Shown in pieces: positions 28,038-37,284 of a stretch of DNA of 56,202 nt (positions are counted from its first letter, which is position 1; each line of letters starts with the position of its first letter). The stretch is from Nocardioides sp. YIM 152315 (GTDB lineage Bacteria > Actinomycetota > Actinomycetes > Propionibacteriales > Nocardioidaceae): positions 1 through 56,202 of the forward strand of contig NZ_JARGER010000026.1 of the NCBI RefSeq assembly GCF_029210375.1. Direction: 5' to 3'. Position numbers and translations under genes: made by a program. Under the pieces are notes generated by a model that was given only the letters and a program-made list of their open reading frames with translations, searched no databases and had not been told where the DNA came from.

Positions 28038-28943
28038 ATGGGTCCCACGAGGGACGCCCCGGTGCTCGCCGTCGAGGGCCTCGGCAAGAGCTTCGGCTCC
28101 GTGCGTGCCGTCGACGACCTCACGTTCTCCGTGCGGCCGGGCGCGGTCACCGGCTTCCTCGGACCCAACGGGGCGGGCAAGACCACCACGCTGCGGATGC
28201 TGCTGGGGCTCACCCGGCCGACCGCGGGCCGCGCGCTCGTCGACGGCCTGCCGTACGCCGAGCACGAGCGGCCCGCACGGGTCGTCGGGGCTGCGCTCGA
28301 GGCCTCGTCGTTCCACCCCGGCCGCACCGGCCTCGGCCATCTCGAGGTGTTCGCCGCGCAGGTGGGAGCCTCGAACCGGCGCTGCCGCGAGCTGATCGAC
28401 TTCGTGGGGCTCGGTCCGGCCGCCGAGCGCCGGGTCGGCGGCTACTCCATGGGCATGCGGCAGCGGCTCGGCCTCGCGACCGCGCTGCTCGCCGACCCTC
28501 CGGCGGTCGTGCTCGACGAGCCGGCGAACGGTCTCGACCCCGAGGGGATCCGGTGGATGCGAGGCCTGCTGCGTGCCTTCGCCGCCGAGGGCCGCACGGT
28601 GCTGATCTCCAGCCACGTGCTCTCGGAGGTGCAGCACACCGTCGACGACGTGGTGATCATCGCCCACGGCCGCCTCGTGCACGCCTCCTCGCTCGCCGAC
28701 CTCGGTGCACTGGCGACGCCGGAGACCTACGTCGAGTCGCCCGCGGCCGGAGCGCTCGCCGGGCTCTGCGACGACCGCGGCTGGTCGCGCCGGGCCGACG
28801 GCGCCGGCCTCGTGGTCGCCGGGGTCCCGGCCGCCGAGATCGGCGCCGCGGCGTACGCCGCCGGCATCGAGCTGCACCAGCTCGTCAGTCGAGGTGTGGG
28901 TCTCGAGGACGTCTTCCTGCGGCTGACGGGCGGTGTGCGATGA
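28038..28943 (+). CDS. ABC transporter ATP-binding protein
   Basis: ATPase of 301 residues. Walker A is GPNGAGKTT (about 47-55), the signature is YSMGMRQRLGLA and Walker B is AVVLDEPANGLDP. The roughly 80-residue C-terminal extension is typical of exporters with a separate ABC-2 type permease. The ATG lies two bases after the glmM stop. It is coupled to the permease at 29011 through a short intervening reading frame. Substrate unknown. Confidence 0.9.
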   Translation: MGPTRDAPVLAVEGLGKSFGSVRAVDDLTFSVRPGAVTGFLGPNGAGKTTTLRMLLGLTRPTAGRALVDGLPYAEHERPARVVGAALEASSFHPGRTGLGHLEVFAAQVGASNRRCRELIDFVGLGPAAERRVGGYSMGMRQRLGLATALLADPPAVVLDEPANGLDPEGIRWMRGLLRAFAAEGRTVLISSHVLSEVQHTVDDVVIIAHGRLVHASSLADLGALATPETYVESPAAGALAGLCDDRGWSRRADGAGLVVAGVPAAEIGAAAYAAGIELHQLVSRGVGLEDVFLRLTGGVR

Positions 28944-29014
28944 CCACCCCACGAAGTCGCGGTCTTCCCCCGCTCCGCTCCTCCAGCCCACGACTCCGCG
29001 GGGACCCCGGATGA
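28940..29014 (+). CDS. 24-codon reading frame bridging the ABC ATPase and permease
   Basis: A small frame of 24 residues, rich in Arg, Ser and Pro. Its ATG overlaps the stop of the ATPase (ATGA at 28940-28943) and its own TGA overlaps the permease start (ATGA at 29011-29014). It may only serve to carry ribosomes from one gene to the next, or be chance. There is no family resemblance. Confidence 0.3.
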   Translation: MTTPRSRGLPPLRSSSPRLRGDPG

Positions 29015-29811
29015 GGGCGGCCCTGGTCGCGGAGTACCGCAAGCTCGTCAGCACCCGCCTGTGGTGGGTGCTGCTGATCGCGCTCGCGGCCTACCTCGCG
29101 TTCGTGGGTGGCGTGCTGGCCTTCTCGATCGTCTTCGCCCCCGACGGCCAGGACACGACGATGCCGGGCGGCGCGGACGCGGCCGCGGGCGTCTACGGGC
29201 TGGTCAACGCGATCGGCTACGTCTTCCCGCTGGTGATCGGTAGCCTGATGATCACCACCGAGTTCCGCTACCAGACGATCACGCAGTCGCTGCTCGTCGA
29301 GCCGCGTCGTACCGTCCTGCTCGCCGGCAAGCTGGTCGTGGCGATCCCGCTCGGCCTCGTCTACGGCCTGGCGGGGATGGCGGCGCTCGTCGCGGTGAGC
29401 GCACCGCTGCTCGCGCTGAAGGGCGACGGTGCGTTCGTCACCGACCCCGACGTGCTGGCGGTCATCCTGCTCGGTGTCGTCGTGACCGCGCTGTGGACGG
29501 TCATCGGCGTCGGGTTCGGCGCCGTGCTGCCCAACCAGGTGGCGGCGGTCGTGGTGCTGCTGGCGTTCACCCAGTTCGTGGAGCCGATCGCCCGGCTCGC
29601 GCTCGGGGCCTTCGACGCCACGTCGTCGGTGGCGAGGTTCCTGCCCGGTGCGGCCGCCGACGGGCTCATCGGCGCCAGCCTGATCGGCGAGATGGGCGGC
29701 GGGTCGGGTGACCTGTTGCCGCGCTGGGCGGCCCTGCTGGTGCTGCTCGGCTACGCCGCGGTGCTCGCGGGCGTGGGGAGACTGACGACGCTGCGCCGCG
29801 ACATCGGGTAG
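29011..29811 (+). CDS. ABC-2 type transporter permease
   Basis: Membrane protein of 266 residues with six predicted helices. The first is WWVLLIALAAYLAFVGGVLAF; then VFPLVIGSLMITTEFRYQTIT, LAGKLVVAIPLGLVYGLAG and others. MRAALVAEYRKLVSTRLWW is the typical ABC-2 permease N terminus. It is the partner of the ATPase at 28038. The start chosen is ATG 29011, which has GGGGACC upstream. Likely an exporter; cargo unknown. Confidence 0.87.
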   Translation: MRAALVAEYRKLVSTRLWWVLLIALAAYLAFVGGVLAFSIVFAPDGQDTTMPGGADAAAGVYGLVNAIGYVFPLVIGSLMITTEFRYQTITQSLLVEPRRTVLLAGKLVVAIPLGLVYGLAGMAALVAVSAPLLALKGDGAFVTDPDVLAVILLGVVVTALWTVIGVGFGAVLPNQVAAVVVLLAFTQFVEPIARLALGAFDATSSVARFLPGAAADGLIGASLIGEMGGGSGDLLPRWAALLVLLGYAAVLAGVGRLTTLRRDIG

Positions 29812-29821
29812 GAAGCGGCGC

Positions 29822-30398
29822 ATGACCCGGACCCGCGCGGCCGCCGCCCTCGGCGTGGTCGCCGCGCTCGCCGTCGTGGCGACGGGGGCGGTCGTCGGGG
29901 CGACGTACGACGACGAGCCCGGCCCCGCGAGCCCGGTCGTGGTCACCGACCCGGCGTCGGGCGTCCTTCGAAGTGCCGGGCGAGGGGTGGCGGCTGCGCG
30001 CCGCCGACTCGCGGATCTCCTACGGCCCGGCGCGCGTCGACGGGCCGGCCCTGCTCGACGAGGGATACTGCGCGTCCCGGCCGGATGGCTCGTTCCGTGC
30101 GCTGGCGGGCTTCACCGGACAATCGTTCGGCGCATGGGTGTCGGGGGTGGTCGGCGGGCCCTCGTCGATGTCCACCGGGACGTCGACCGAGAAGGTCGTG
30201 CTCGCGGACGGCACGCCGGCCACCTACCGCTGGTCCGCGCTGCGGGGCCCGGAGGGGCCGTGCGCGGCATCCGGCGTCGAGGTCGCGATGATCCGGGCCG
30301 GCGACGTCCGCGCCGTGGTCGTGGCCGACAGCGGTGACGAGGGCACGCTGCCCCACGAGAGCGTCCGCGACATCCTGGTGACGCTAGAGCTTCCGTAG
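29822..30398 (+). pseudogene. frameshifted exported protein
   Basis: The first frame starts at ATG 29822 with a signal peptide (positively charged MTRTR, then a hydrophobic Ala/Val stretch) and reads to VVVTDPASGV. The coherent sequence then continues in another frame as FEVPGEGWRLRAADSRISY and on to VTLELP at 30398. The span is 577 nt, that is 192 codons plus one base, so a single extra base near 29960-29970 (for example in the CC at 29965-29966) explains the break. Either a real frameshift or a sequencing error. The intact protein would be about 191 residues and I do not recognise its family. The last 15 bp overlap coaA convergently. Confidence 0.7.
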
Positions 30399-31367
30399 GC
30401 GGACGTAGCGCACCGAGTGGTCGCGGTCCTTGCGCAGCACGAGCGTGGCGCGGGAGCGGGTCGGCAGGATGTTCTGCGACAGGTTCGGGCCGTTGATGGT
30501 GTCCCAGATGCGCTGCGACTCGGCGACCGCCTCGTCGTGCGAGAGCGCGGCGTACTTCGAGAAGTAGGAATCCGGGTCGCGGAACGCGGTCTCGCGCAGC
30601 CGCAGGAAGCGCTCGGTGTACCAGTCGCGGATGTGGCCGGTGCCGGCGTCGACGTAGACGGAGAAGTCGAAGAAGTCGCTCAGCGTCAGACCGGTGCGGC
30701 CGTCGTCGCGGGTGCGCGCCGGCTGGAGCACGTTGAGGCCCTCGATGATGACGATGTCGGGACGCTTGACCACGACCTTCTCGCCGGGCAGCACGTCGTA
30801 GGTGAGGTGGGAGTAGACCGGCGCCTCCACCTCGTCCTTGCCGGACTTGATGTCGACGACGAAGCGCAGGAGCGCCCGGCGGTCGTAGGACTCCGGGAAG
30901 CCCTTGCGCTGGAGCAGCCCGCGGCGCTCGAGCTCGGCGTTGGGGTAGAGGAAGCCGTCGGTGGTCACCAGCGCGACGTTGGGGTGCTCCGGCCAGTGCG
31001 CGAGCATCTGCTGGAGCACGCGGGCGGTCGTGGACTTGCCGACCGCCACCGAGCCGGCGAGGCCGACGACGAACGGCGTGCGCGGCGGCGTGATCTGGTG
31101 GAGGAACTCCTCCTGGCGGCGGTGCAGCGTGCCCGCGGCCTCGACGTACAGGCTGAGCAGGCGCGAGACCGGCAGGTAGATCTGCTGGACCTCGTCGAGG
31201 TCGAGCTGGTCGCCGAGTCCACGCAGCTGCCGGATCTCGTCGGCCGTGAGCGGGTTCTCCACCTCCTCGGCCAGCGCCGCCCAGGCGGAGCGGTCGAGCT
31301 CGATGTACGGCGACGCCTCCCGCGGGCTCTCGTCGGAGGCGCCGTGCTGCCCGCCGTGGGAAGACAT
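30384..31367 (-). CDS. coaA: pantothenate kinase (type I)
   Basis: First step of coenzyme A synthesis, ATP-dependent phosphorylation of pantothenate. It has 327 residues. The P-loop is GSVAVGKST (about 104-112), followed by the family's [28 protein letters not shown] and the C-terminal FSKYAALS and [12 protein letters not shown] blocks, as in E. coli and Mycobacterium CoaA. The start is ATG 31367. It is divergent from glmS with 66 bp between the start codons. Confidence 0.95.
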   Translation of the reverse strand: MSSHGGQHGASDESPREASPYIELDRSAWAALAEEVENPLTADEIRQLRGLGDQLDLDEVQQIYLPVSRLLSLYVEAAGTLHRRQEEFLHQITPPRTPFVVGLAGSVAVGKSTTARVLQQMLAHWPEHPNVALVTTDGFLYPNAELERRGLLQRKGFPESYDRRALLRFVVDIKSGKDEVEAPVYSHLTYDVLPGEKVVVKRPDIVIIEGLNVLQPARTRDDGRTGLTLSDFFDFSVYVDAGTGHIRDWYTERFLRLRETAFRDPDSYFSKYAALSHDEAVAESQRIWDTINGPNLSQNILPTRSRATLVLRKDRDHSVRYVRLRKL

Positions 31368-31420
31368 GCCGGAGATTGTTGCAGCCGACCTGGCCGCCCG
31401 GACCCCGGGTGTCCGCTGGA

Positions 31421-31426
31421 TACAGT
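31421..31426 (+). promoter_or_regulatory. predicted -10 element TACAGT of glmS, leaderless
   Basis: TACAGT in the GGATACAGT context lies seven bases before the glmS ATG, with no ribosome-binding site between. Confidence 0.5.
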
Positions 31427-31433
31427 GACACCC

Positions 31434-33278
31434 ATGTGCGGCATCGTCGGCTACGTCGGGGAGAAGCAGGCTCAGGACGTCGTCGTCGAGGGTCTGCGCA
31501 GGCTGGAGTACCGCGGCTACGACTCGGCCGGGATCGCGCTGGTCGCGAACGCGACGATCGCCTCCGACAAGCACGCCGGCAAGCTCGGCAACCTCGAGAA
31601 GGCGATCGCCGACCGGCCGCTGCCGGCCGCCACCGTCGGCATCGGGCACACCCGCTGGGCCACCCACGGCGCACCCAACGACGTGAACGCGCACCCGCAC
31701 ACCGGGGGTGCGCGACGGGTGGCGCTCGTGCACAACGGCATCATCGAGAACTTCGCGGAGCTGCGCGCCGGGCTCGAGGCCGGCGACGTCACGCTGCTCT
31801 CCGAGACCGACACCGAGGTCGCCGCGCACCTGCTCGAGGCCGACGTCGTCGCCGGCACCGACCTCACCACCGCGATGGTCCGGCTCGTCAACCGGCTCGA
31901 GGGCGCGTTCACCCTCGTGGCCGTCGACGCGCTCGACCCGTCGCGGGTCGTCGCCGCCCGCCGCAACTCGCCTCTCGTCGTCGGGCTCGGCGACGGGGAG
32001 AACTTCCTCGGCTCGGACGTCGCCGCGTTCATCGAGCACACGCGCGAGGCGCTCGAGCTCGGCCAGGACCAGGTCGTCACGATCACCCGGTCCGGCGTCT
32101 CCGTGGTCGGGTTCGACGGCACGCCCGCGGAGGGCCACCGCTACCACGTGGACTGGGACCTGTCGGCCGCCGAGAAGGACGGCCACGACTGGTTCATGCG
32201 CAAGGAGATCCACGAGCAGCCGCGGGCCGTGGCCGACTCGCTGCTCGGACGTCGTACGCCGCAGGGCCACCTGCACCTCGACGAGATGCGGCTGTCCGAC
32301 CAGGAGCTGCGCGACGTCGACAAGGTCATCATCATCGCGTGCGGCACGTCGTTCTACGCCGGGATGGTCGCGAAGTACGCCATCGAGCACTGGACCCGGG
32401 TGCCGGTCGAGGTCGAGCTCGCATCGGAGTTCCGCTACCGCGATCCGATCGTCGACTACTCCACGCTCGTGGTCGCGATCAGCCAGTCCGGCGAGACCGC
32501 CGACACCCTGCAGGCGATCCGCCACGCGCGCACCCAGCGCGCGAAGGTGCTCGCGATCTGCAACACCAACGGCTCGACTATCCCGCGCGAGTCCGACGCG
32601 GTGATCTACACCCATGCCGGTCCGGAGATCGGGGTCGCGTCGACGAAGGGGTTCCTGACCCAGCTCGTCGCCTGCTACCTGCTCGCGCTCTACCTCGCGC
32701 AGGTGAAGGGCACCCGCTACGGCGACGAGATCGACGAGGTGATGGCGCAGCTCGAGGACATGCCGGACCACATCCAGCGGGTGCTCGACGACGCCGCCGC
32801 CATCTACGAGATGGCCGGCGAGCACGTGGACACGCGGTCCGTGCTCTTCCTGGGGCGGCACGCCGGCTACCCGGTGGCCCTGGAGGGGGCACTGAAGCTC
32901 AAGGAGCTCGCCTACATCCACGCGGAGGGCTTCGCGGCCGGCGAGCTCAAGCACGGACCGATCGCGCTGGTGGAGTCCGGGCTCCCGGTGCTGTGCGTCG
33001 TGCCGCCGGCCGGCCGCGACCAGCTCCGGGACAAGATGGTGAGCGGCATCCAGGAGGTGCGGGCCCGCGGAGCCCGCACGATCTGCCTGGTCGAGGACGG
33101 CGACGACGCGATCACGCCGTACGCCGATGTCGTCGTGCGGCTGCCGCGCGTGCCGGTGCTGCTCCAGCCGCTGGTGGCGGTCGTCCCGCTGCAGCTCTTC
33201 GCCTGCGAGCTGGCGACCCGGATGGGCCACGACGTCGACCAGCCGCGCAACCTGGCCAAGTCCGTCACGGTGGAGTAG
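31434..33278 (+). CDS. glmS: glutamine-fructose-6-phosphate aminotransferase (isomerizing)
   Basis: Makes glucosamine-6-phosphate for cell-wall synthesis. It has 614 residues. Cys2 is the N-terminal glutaminase nucleophile (MCGIVGYVG), with [19 protein letters not shown] and HNGIIENF following. The C-terminal half has two SIS domains ([31 protein letters not shown]) and ends in AKSVTVE. No glmS ribozyme is visible in the 66-bp upstream gap. It starts a probable operon with acpS. Confidence 0.97.
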   Translation: MCGIVGYVGEKQAQDVVVEGLRRLEYRGYDSAGIALVANATIASDKHAGKLGNLEKAIADRPLPAATVGIGHTRWATHGAPNDVNAHPHTGGARRVALVHNGIIENFAELRAGLEAGDVTLLSETDTEVAAHLLEADVVAGTDLTTAMVRLVNRLEGAFTLVAVDALDPSRVVAARRNSPLVVGLGDGENFLGSDVAAFIEHTREALELGQDQVVTITRSGVSVVGFDGTPAEGHRYHVDWDLSAAEKDGHDWFMRKEIHEQPRAVADSLLGRRTPQGHLHLDEMRLSDQELRDVDKVIIIACGTSFYAGMVAKYAIEHWTRVPVEVELASEFRYRDPIVDYSTLVVAISQSGETADTLQAIRHARTQRAKVLAICNTNGSTIPRESDAVIYTHAGPEIGVASTKGFLTQLVACYLLALYLAQVKGTRYGDEIDEVMAQLEDMPDHIQRVLDDAAAIYEMAGEHVDTRSVLFLGRHAGYPVALEGALKLKELAYIHAEGFAAGELKHGPIALVESGLPVLCVVPPAGRDQLRDKMVSGIQEVRARGARTICLVEDGDDAITPYADVVVRLPRVPVLLQPLVAVVPLQLFACELATRMGHDVDQPRNLAKSVTVE

Positions 33279-33287
33279 TAGTCGCCC

Positions 33288-33638
33288 ATGATCATCGGCG
33301 TCGGGATCGACGTGGTCGACATCGAGCGCTTCGGGGAGTCCCTGGCGCGGACGTCGGGCCTGTCGGCGCGGCTCTTCACGGCGTCGGAGGGCGCCCGCCC
33401 GCTGGCCTCGCTGGCGGCCCGGTTCGCGGCCAAGGAGGCGCTCGCCAAGGCGCTCGGCGCACCCGGTGGGCTGCACTGGCAGGACGCCGAGATCGTCTCC
33501 GAGTCCTCCGGGCGGCCGCTGCTCGAGATGCGCGGCACGGTGCTCGCCCGGGCCAACGACCTCGGCGTGGCCGCCGTGCACGTCTCGCTCTCCCACGACG
33601 CGGGGATCGCGTCAGCGGTGGTCGTGCTGGAGGGATAG
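33288..33638 (+). CDS. acpS: holo-[acyl-carrier-protein] synthase
   Basis: Transfers phosphopantetheine from CoA to acyl carrier protein. It has 116 residues, the usual AcpS size, with the Mg-binding [14 protein letters not shown] (Asp8) and [13 protein letters not shown] motifs and the C-terminal HVSLSHD. It starts nine bases after glmS. The TAG stop lies inside the following hairpin. Confidence 0.95.
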   Translation: MIIGVGIDVVDIERFGESLARTSGLSARLFTASEGARPLASLAARFAAKEALAKALGAPGGLHWQDAEIVSESSGRPLLEMRGTVLARANDLGVAAVHVSLSHDAGIASAVVVLEG

Positions 33639-33698
33639 TCCCTGACGGTTTCGGGGTTCCGGCGGCGTGTCGACCCCGAAAACGTCAGGGACTATCCC
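33633..33698. repeat. 25-bp inverted repeat, hairpin at acpS stop
   Basis: The arms GGGATAGTCCCTGACG.. (33633-33657) and the complement (33674-33698) pair over 25 bp with one mismatch, around a 16-nt loop. The acpS TAG is within the left arm. It probably acts as a terminator; the near-perfect arms are longer than a terminator needs. Confidence 0.8.
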
Positions 33699-33701
33699 CG
33701 C

Positions 33702-33707
33702 TAGCGT
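33702..33707 (+). promoter_or_regulatory. predicted -10 element TAGCGT of nnr, leaderless
   Basis: TAGCGT is followed by six bases and then the ATG at 33714. It lies directly after the hairpin that ends acpS, so nnr may start a new transcript. Confidence 0.5.
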
Positions 33708-33713
33708 GGGCGC

Positions 33714-35093
33714 ATGAGGCGAGCGCACACGGTCGAGCAGGTGCGGGCCGCCGAGGCGGAGCTGATGGCCCGACTGCCCGGGGGCGCGCTGATGCAGCGG
33801 GCCGCGGCCGGGCTGGCGTACGCCGTAGTCGACCTGCTCGGCTCGGCGTACGGGCGCCGGGTGTTGCTGCTGGTCGGGTCCGGCGACAATGGAGGGGACG
33901 CGCTGTACGCCGGGGCGCTGCTCGCCCGGCGGGGTGCCGGCGTCGAGGCGTGGCTGCTGTCCGACCACGCCCACGAGGGTGGGATCGCGGCGCTGCGGGC
34001 CGCCGGCGGACGCGTGATCGACGGGAGCCCGGCGCGGCCCGAGGTGGTGGTGGACGGGATCGTCGGCATCGGCGGGCGCCCGGGGCTGCGTCCGGAGGCG
34101 CAGCGAGCGCTGGCGCTGGTCGAGGGGGTGCCGGTGGTGGCGGTGGACACCCCGAGCGGCGTCGACGTCGACACCGGTGAGCTCGACGGACCGCACGTGA
34201 GCGCCCACGTGACGGTCACGTTCGGGACCCACAAGGTCGCCCACCTGGTCGACCCGGCCAGCCAGCACTGCGGCGTGGTCCACCTCGTCGACCTCGGGCT
34301 TGAGCTCCCCGACCCCACGGTCGAGGCGCTCCAGCCCGAGGACGTCGCGGCGCTCCTGCCGCGACCGGCGCCGGACGCGCACAAGTACACCCGCGGGGTC
34401 GTCGGCGTCCGCGCCGGCAGCGCCCACTACCCGGGCGCCGCGCTGCTCTCGGTCGCCGGCGCCGGCAGCGGGCTGGTCGGCATGGTGCGGTACGTCGGAC
34501 CGGCCGAGGTCGCCGACCGGGTGCGCCTGCGCCACCCCGAGGTCGTGGGCGCGGGCCGCGTCCAGGCCTGGGTGGTCGGCTCGGGCGGCGGCGCGCATGC
34601 CGGTGACGAGCTGCGCGCGGCCCTGGCCGACGACGTCCCGACGCTCGTCGACGCCGACGCGCTCGCCCACCTGCCGGAGCGCGTCCCCCCCGAGACGGTC
34701 CTGACGCCGCACGCGGGCGAGCTCGCCGCGATGACCGGCGCCGACCGCGCCGACGTCGAGGCCCGCCCGCTCCACCACGCCCGGACGGCCGCGGCGCGCT
34801 ACGGCTGCACGGTGCTGCTCAAGGGCCGTCACACGCTCGTCGCCGACCCGGACGGACGGGTCCGCACGACGACCACCGGCACCCCGTGGCTCGCCACCGC
34901 CGGTGCCGGGGACGTGCTCGGCGGCCTCGTCGGGGCCCTGCTGGCCGGAGGGCTCACGGCGTACGACGCGGCCTCGGTCGGCTCGTGGCTGCACGGCGCC
35001 GCGGCGACCCTCGCCGGCCACGGCGGACCGCTGGTCGCGAGCGACATCGCGGCGGCCATCCCGGACGCCGTCCGGGGGCTGCCGGACGGGTGA
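33714..35093 (+). CDS. nnr: bifunctional NAD(P)H-hydrate epimerase / ADP-dependent NAD(P)H-hydrate dehydratase
   Basis: Repairs hydrated NAD(P)H. It has 459 residues. The N-terminal YjeF_N epimerase domain (about 1-205) has GSGDNGGDALYAG and VDTPSGVDVDTGE. The C-terminal ribokinase-like dehydratase domain (about 220-459) has LTPHAGELAAM, LKGRHTLVA and the catalytic TAGAGDVLGG. It lies between acpS and alr as in many actinobacteria. Confidence 0.95.
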   Translation: MRRAHTVEQVRAAEAELMARLPGGALMQRAAAGLAYAVVDLLGSAYGRRVLLLVGSGDNGGDALYAGALLARRGAGVEAWLLSDHAHEGGIAALRAAGGRVIDGSPARPEVVVDGIVGIGGRPGLRPEAQRALALVEGVPVVAVDTPSGVDVDTGELDGPHVSAHVTVTFGTHKVAHLVDPASQHCGVVHLVDLGLELPDPTVEALQPEDVAALLPRPAPDAHKYTRGVVGVRAGSAHYPGAALLSVAGAGSGLVGMVRYVGPAEVADRVRLRHPEVVGAGRVQAWVVGSGGGAHAGDELRAALADDVPTLVDADALAHLPERVPPETVLTPHAGELAAMTGADRADVEARPLHHARTAAARYGCTVLLKGRHTLVADPDGRVRTTTTGTPWLATAGAGDVLGGLVGALLAGGLTAYDAASVGSWLHGAAATLAGHGGPLVASDIAAAIPDAVRGLPDG

Positions 35094-35110
35094 TGGGAGA
35101 ATGGCGGGCG

Positions 35111-36244
35111 ATGACCCCCCTCCCGGCCCCGGCACGCGCCGAGATCGTCGTCGATCTCGGCGCGATCCGCCACAACGTGCGCCGGCTGCGCGAGCTGACC
35201 GGGGTCGCGATGATGACGGTGGTCAAGGCCGACGGCTACGGCCACGGCATGGTCGAGGCCGCGCGGGCGGCCCGCGAGGCGGGCGCCGACTGGCTCGGCG
35301 TGGCCACCATCGACGAGGCGCTGGCGCTGCGCGCAGCGGGCGACGACGGACGGGTGCTCTGCTGGCTCACGGTGCCGGGGGAGGACCACGCCGCGGCGAT
35401 CGCCGCCGACGTCGACGTCACGGCGTACACCCTCGCCGAGCTCGACGAGATCCGCGCCGCCACGGCCGTCGCCGGGCGCCCGGCCCGGCTCCAGCTCAAG
35501 GTCGACACCGGCCTCTCGCGCGGCGGCGCGACCCTGGAGACCTGGCCCGACGTCGTGGCGGCCGCGCGGGCCGGCGAGCGCGCCGGCGCCTGGACGGTCA
35601 CCGGCGTCTGGTCCCACTTCGCCGCCAGCGACGAGCCCGGCGACCCCGCCAACGACGCGCAGGAGGCGGCCTTCCGCGACGCCCTCGCCGTCGCCGAGCG
35701 GGCCGGACTGCGACCCGAGACGCGTCACCTCGCCAACTCGGCGGCGGCGATCCTGCGGCCCTCGTCGCGGTTCGACCTCGTGCGCGTCGGGCTGGCGTCG
35801 TACGGCCTCGATCCCGCCCCCGGCCACACCCCCGACCTCGGCCTGCGCCCGGCGATGACCGCGCGGGCGACCCTCGCCCAGAGCAAGCCGCTCGCCGCCG
35901 GCGCGTCGGTCTCCTACGGCCACACCTGGACCGCCGACACCCCGACCACCGTCGGGCTGGTGCCGATCGGGTACGGCGACGGCGTCCCGCGGCACGCGAG
36001 CAACACCGCCCAGGTGCAGGTCGACGGCAAGCGCCGCGCGATCCGCGGCCGGGTCTGCATGGACCAGTTCGTCGTCGACCTCGACGGAGACCTGCCCGCG
36101 CCCGGGGAGGACGTCGTGCTCTTCGGCGACGGGCGGCACGGCGAGCCGACCGCCCAGGACTGGGCCGAGGCCGCCGACACCATCTCCTACGAGATCGTCA
36201 CCCGGATCGGAGGACGGATGACCCGGAGGTACGTCGAGTCGTGA
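35111..36244 (+). CDS. alr: alanine racemase
   Basis: PLP enzyme making D-alanine for peptidoglycan. It has 377 residues. The PLP lysine is Lys39 in VVKADGYGHG, and the opposite-face Tyr is in SVSYGHTW; IGYGDGVPR and GRVCMDQFVVD are the other conserved blocks. The ATG at 35111 is chosen because GGGAGA lies about 10 nt upstream. An in-frame ATG at 35093, overlapping the nnr stop, would add six residues. It overlaps the next gene by GTGA. Confidence 0.95.
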   Translation: MTPLPAPARAEIVVDLGAIRHNVRRLRELTGVAMMTVVKADGYGHGMVEAARAAREAGADWLGVATIDEALALRAAGDDGRVLCWLTVPGEDHAAAIAADVDVTAYTLAELDEIRAATAVAGRPARLQLKVDTGLSRGGATLETWPDVVAAARAGERAGAWTVTGVWSHFAASDEPGDPANDAQEAAFRDALAVAERAGLRPETRHLANSAAAILRPSSRFDLVRVGLASYGLDPAPGHTPDLGLRPAMTARATLAQSKPLAAGASVSYGHTWTADTPTTVGLVPIGYGDGVPRHASNTAQVQVDGKRRAIRGRVCMDQFVVDLDGDLPAPGEDVVLFGDGRHGEPTAQDWAEAADTISYEIVTRIGGRMTRRYVES

Positions 36245-37284
36245 GCATGCGAGGACGCGTGATCGGGGCGGTCACCGTCGGCGCCGTCGGCCTGGCCGCG
36301 GCAGGGGCCGGCGTCGGCGTACGCCGCCAGCGACGCCGCATCGTCGACCGCACGCCCGACGACTGCCCGGACTTCGGGTCGCTGCGCTCGGAGCCGATGA
36401 CGGTGGTCGCCGACGACGGCACGCCGCTGCACGTCGAGGTCGACGAGGCCGACTCCGAGGTGACGGTGATCTTCGCGCACGGCTACGCACTCGAGATGGA
36501 CTGCTGGCACTTCCAGCGCGAGCACTACCGCGGCCGCGTCCGCACGGTCTTCTACGACCAGAGGTCCCATGGCCGCTCCGGACGCTCCCCGCTCGGCAAC
36601 GCCACCATCGAGCAGCTCGGCCGCGACCTGCTGGCCGTCATCGACGCCGTCGCGCCCGACGGGCCGGTGGTCGTGGCCGGCCACTCGATGGGCGGCATGA
36701 CGATCGCGGCGCTCGCGGAGGAGCACCCGGAGCTCTTCGGTGACCGGGTCGTCGGCGCCGCGCTGATCTCGACGACCGCTGGCGGGCTCGAGCCCAGCCG
36801 CATCCTCTTCCCGATGGTGCCGGCCTGGGGCAGCGCCGGCCCGGTCGGCCGCACGATCTCGGCACTGGCGCGGACCCACAAGGTCGTCGACGGCGTACGC
36901 CGCGCCGGCAAGGACGTCGCGCTCGTGGCGACCGCCGGCCTCGCCTTCGGCGACGACGTGCCGGGCAGCTACGTCGAGTTCGTCGACCGGATGCTGTCGG
37001 CGACCCCGTTCGAGGTGGTCGCGGAGTTCTTCCCCGGCTTCGCCGCGCTCGACAAGTTCGACTCGGTCGAGGTGCTCGCGAAGGTGCCGACCGCGGTCAT
37101 CTGCGGCACCGAGGACAGGCTCACCTCGATCGGCCACAGCCGCAAGCTCCACGCGCGCATCGACGGCTCGACGCTGCTCGAGTGCCACGGCGCCGGACAC
37201 ATGGTGATCATGGAGCGCCGCGACGAGGTGAACGGCGAGCTCGACCGACTGCTCGCCGCGACCGGAGCCGAGGACGCGCGGTGA
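36241..37284 (+). CDS. alpha/beta hydrolase with N-terminal membrane anchor
   Basis: Hydrolase of 347 residues. Residues about 8-27 (Gly/Ala/Val rich) form a membrane segment followed by RRQRRR, suggesting an anchor rather than cleavage. The alpha/beta hydrolase domain has FAHGYALEM (oxyanion hole), GHSMGG (Ser149), a late Asp in ICGTEDRLT and His in GAGHMVIM. GTG 36241 overlaps the alr stop; ATG 36247 is an alternative. Actinobacteria often carry such a gene between alr and tsaE; its substrate is not known. Confidence 0.88.
   Translation: MSMRGRVIGAVTVGAVGLAAAGAGVGVRRQRRRIVDRTPDDCPDFGSLRSEPMTVVADDGTPLHVEVDEADSEVTVIFAHGYALEMDCWHFQREHYRGRVRTVFYDQRSHGRSGRSPLGNATIEQLGRDLLAVIDAVAPDGPVVVAGHSMGGMTIAALAEEHPELFGDRVVGAALISTTAGGLEPSRILFPMVPAWGSAGPVGRTISALARTHKVVDGVRRAGKDVALVATAGLAFGDDVPGSYVEFVDRMLSATPFEVVAEFFPGFAALDKFDSVEVLAKVPTAVICGTEDRLTSIGHSRKLHARIDGSTLLECHGAGHMVIMERRDEVNGELDRLLAATGAEDAR

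Noticed and set aside
31368..31433. glmS ribozyme upstream of glmS
   Set aside because: The gap is only 66 bp, holds a predicted leaderless promoter and shows none of the ribozyme's structure.
30384..33596. Minus-strand frame extending coaA upstream through glmS
   Set aside because: Only the C-terminal 327 residues are CoaA. The rest is antisense to glmS, so the start at 31367 is used.
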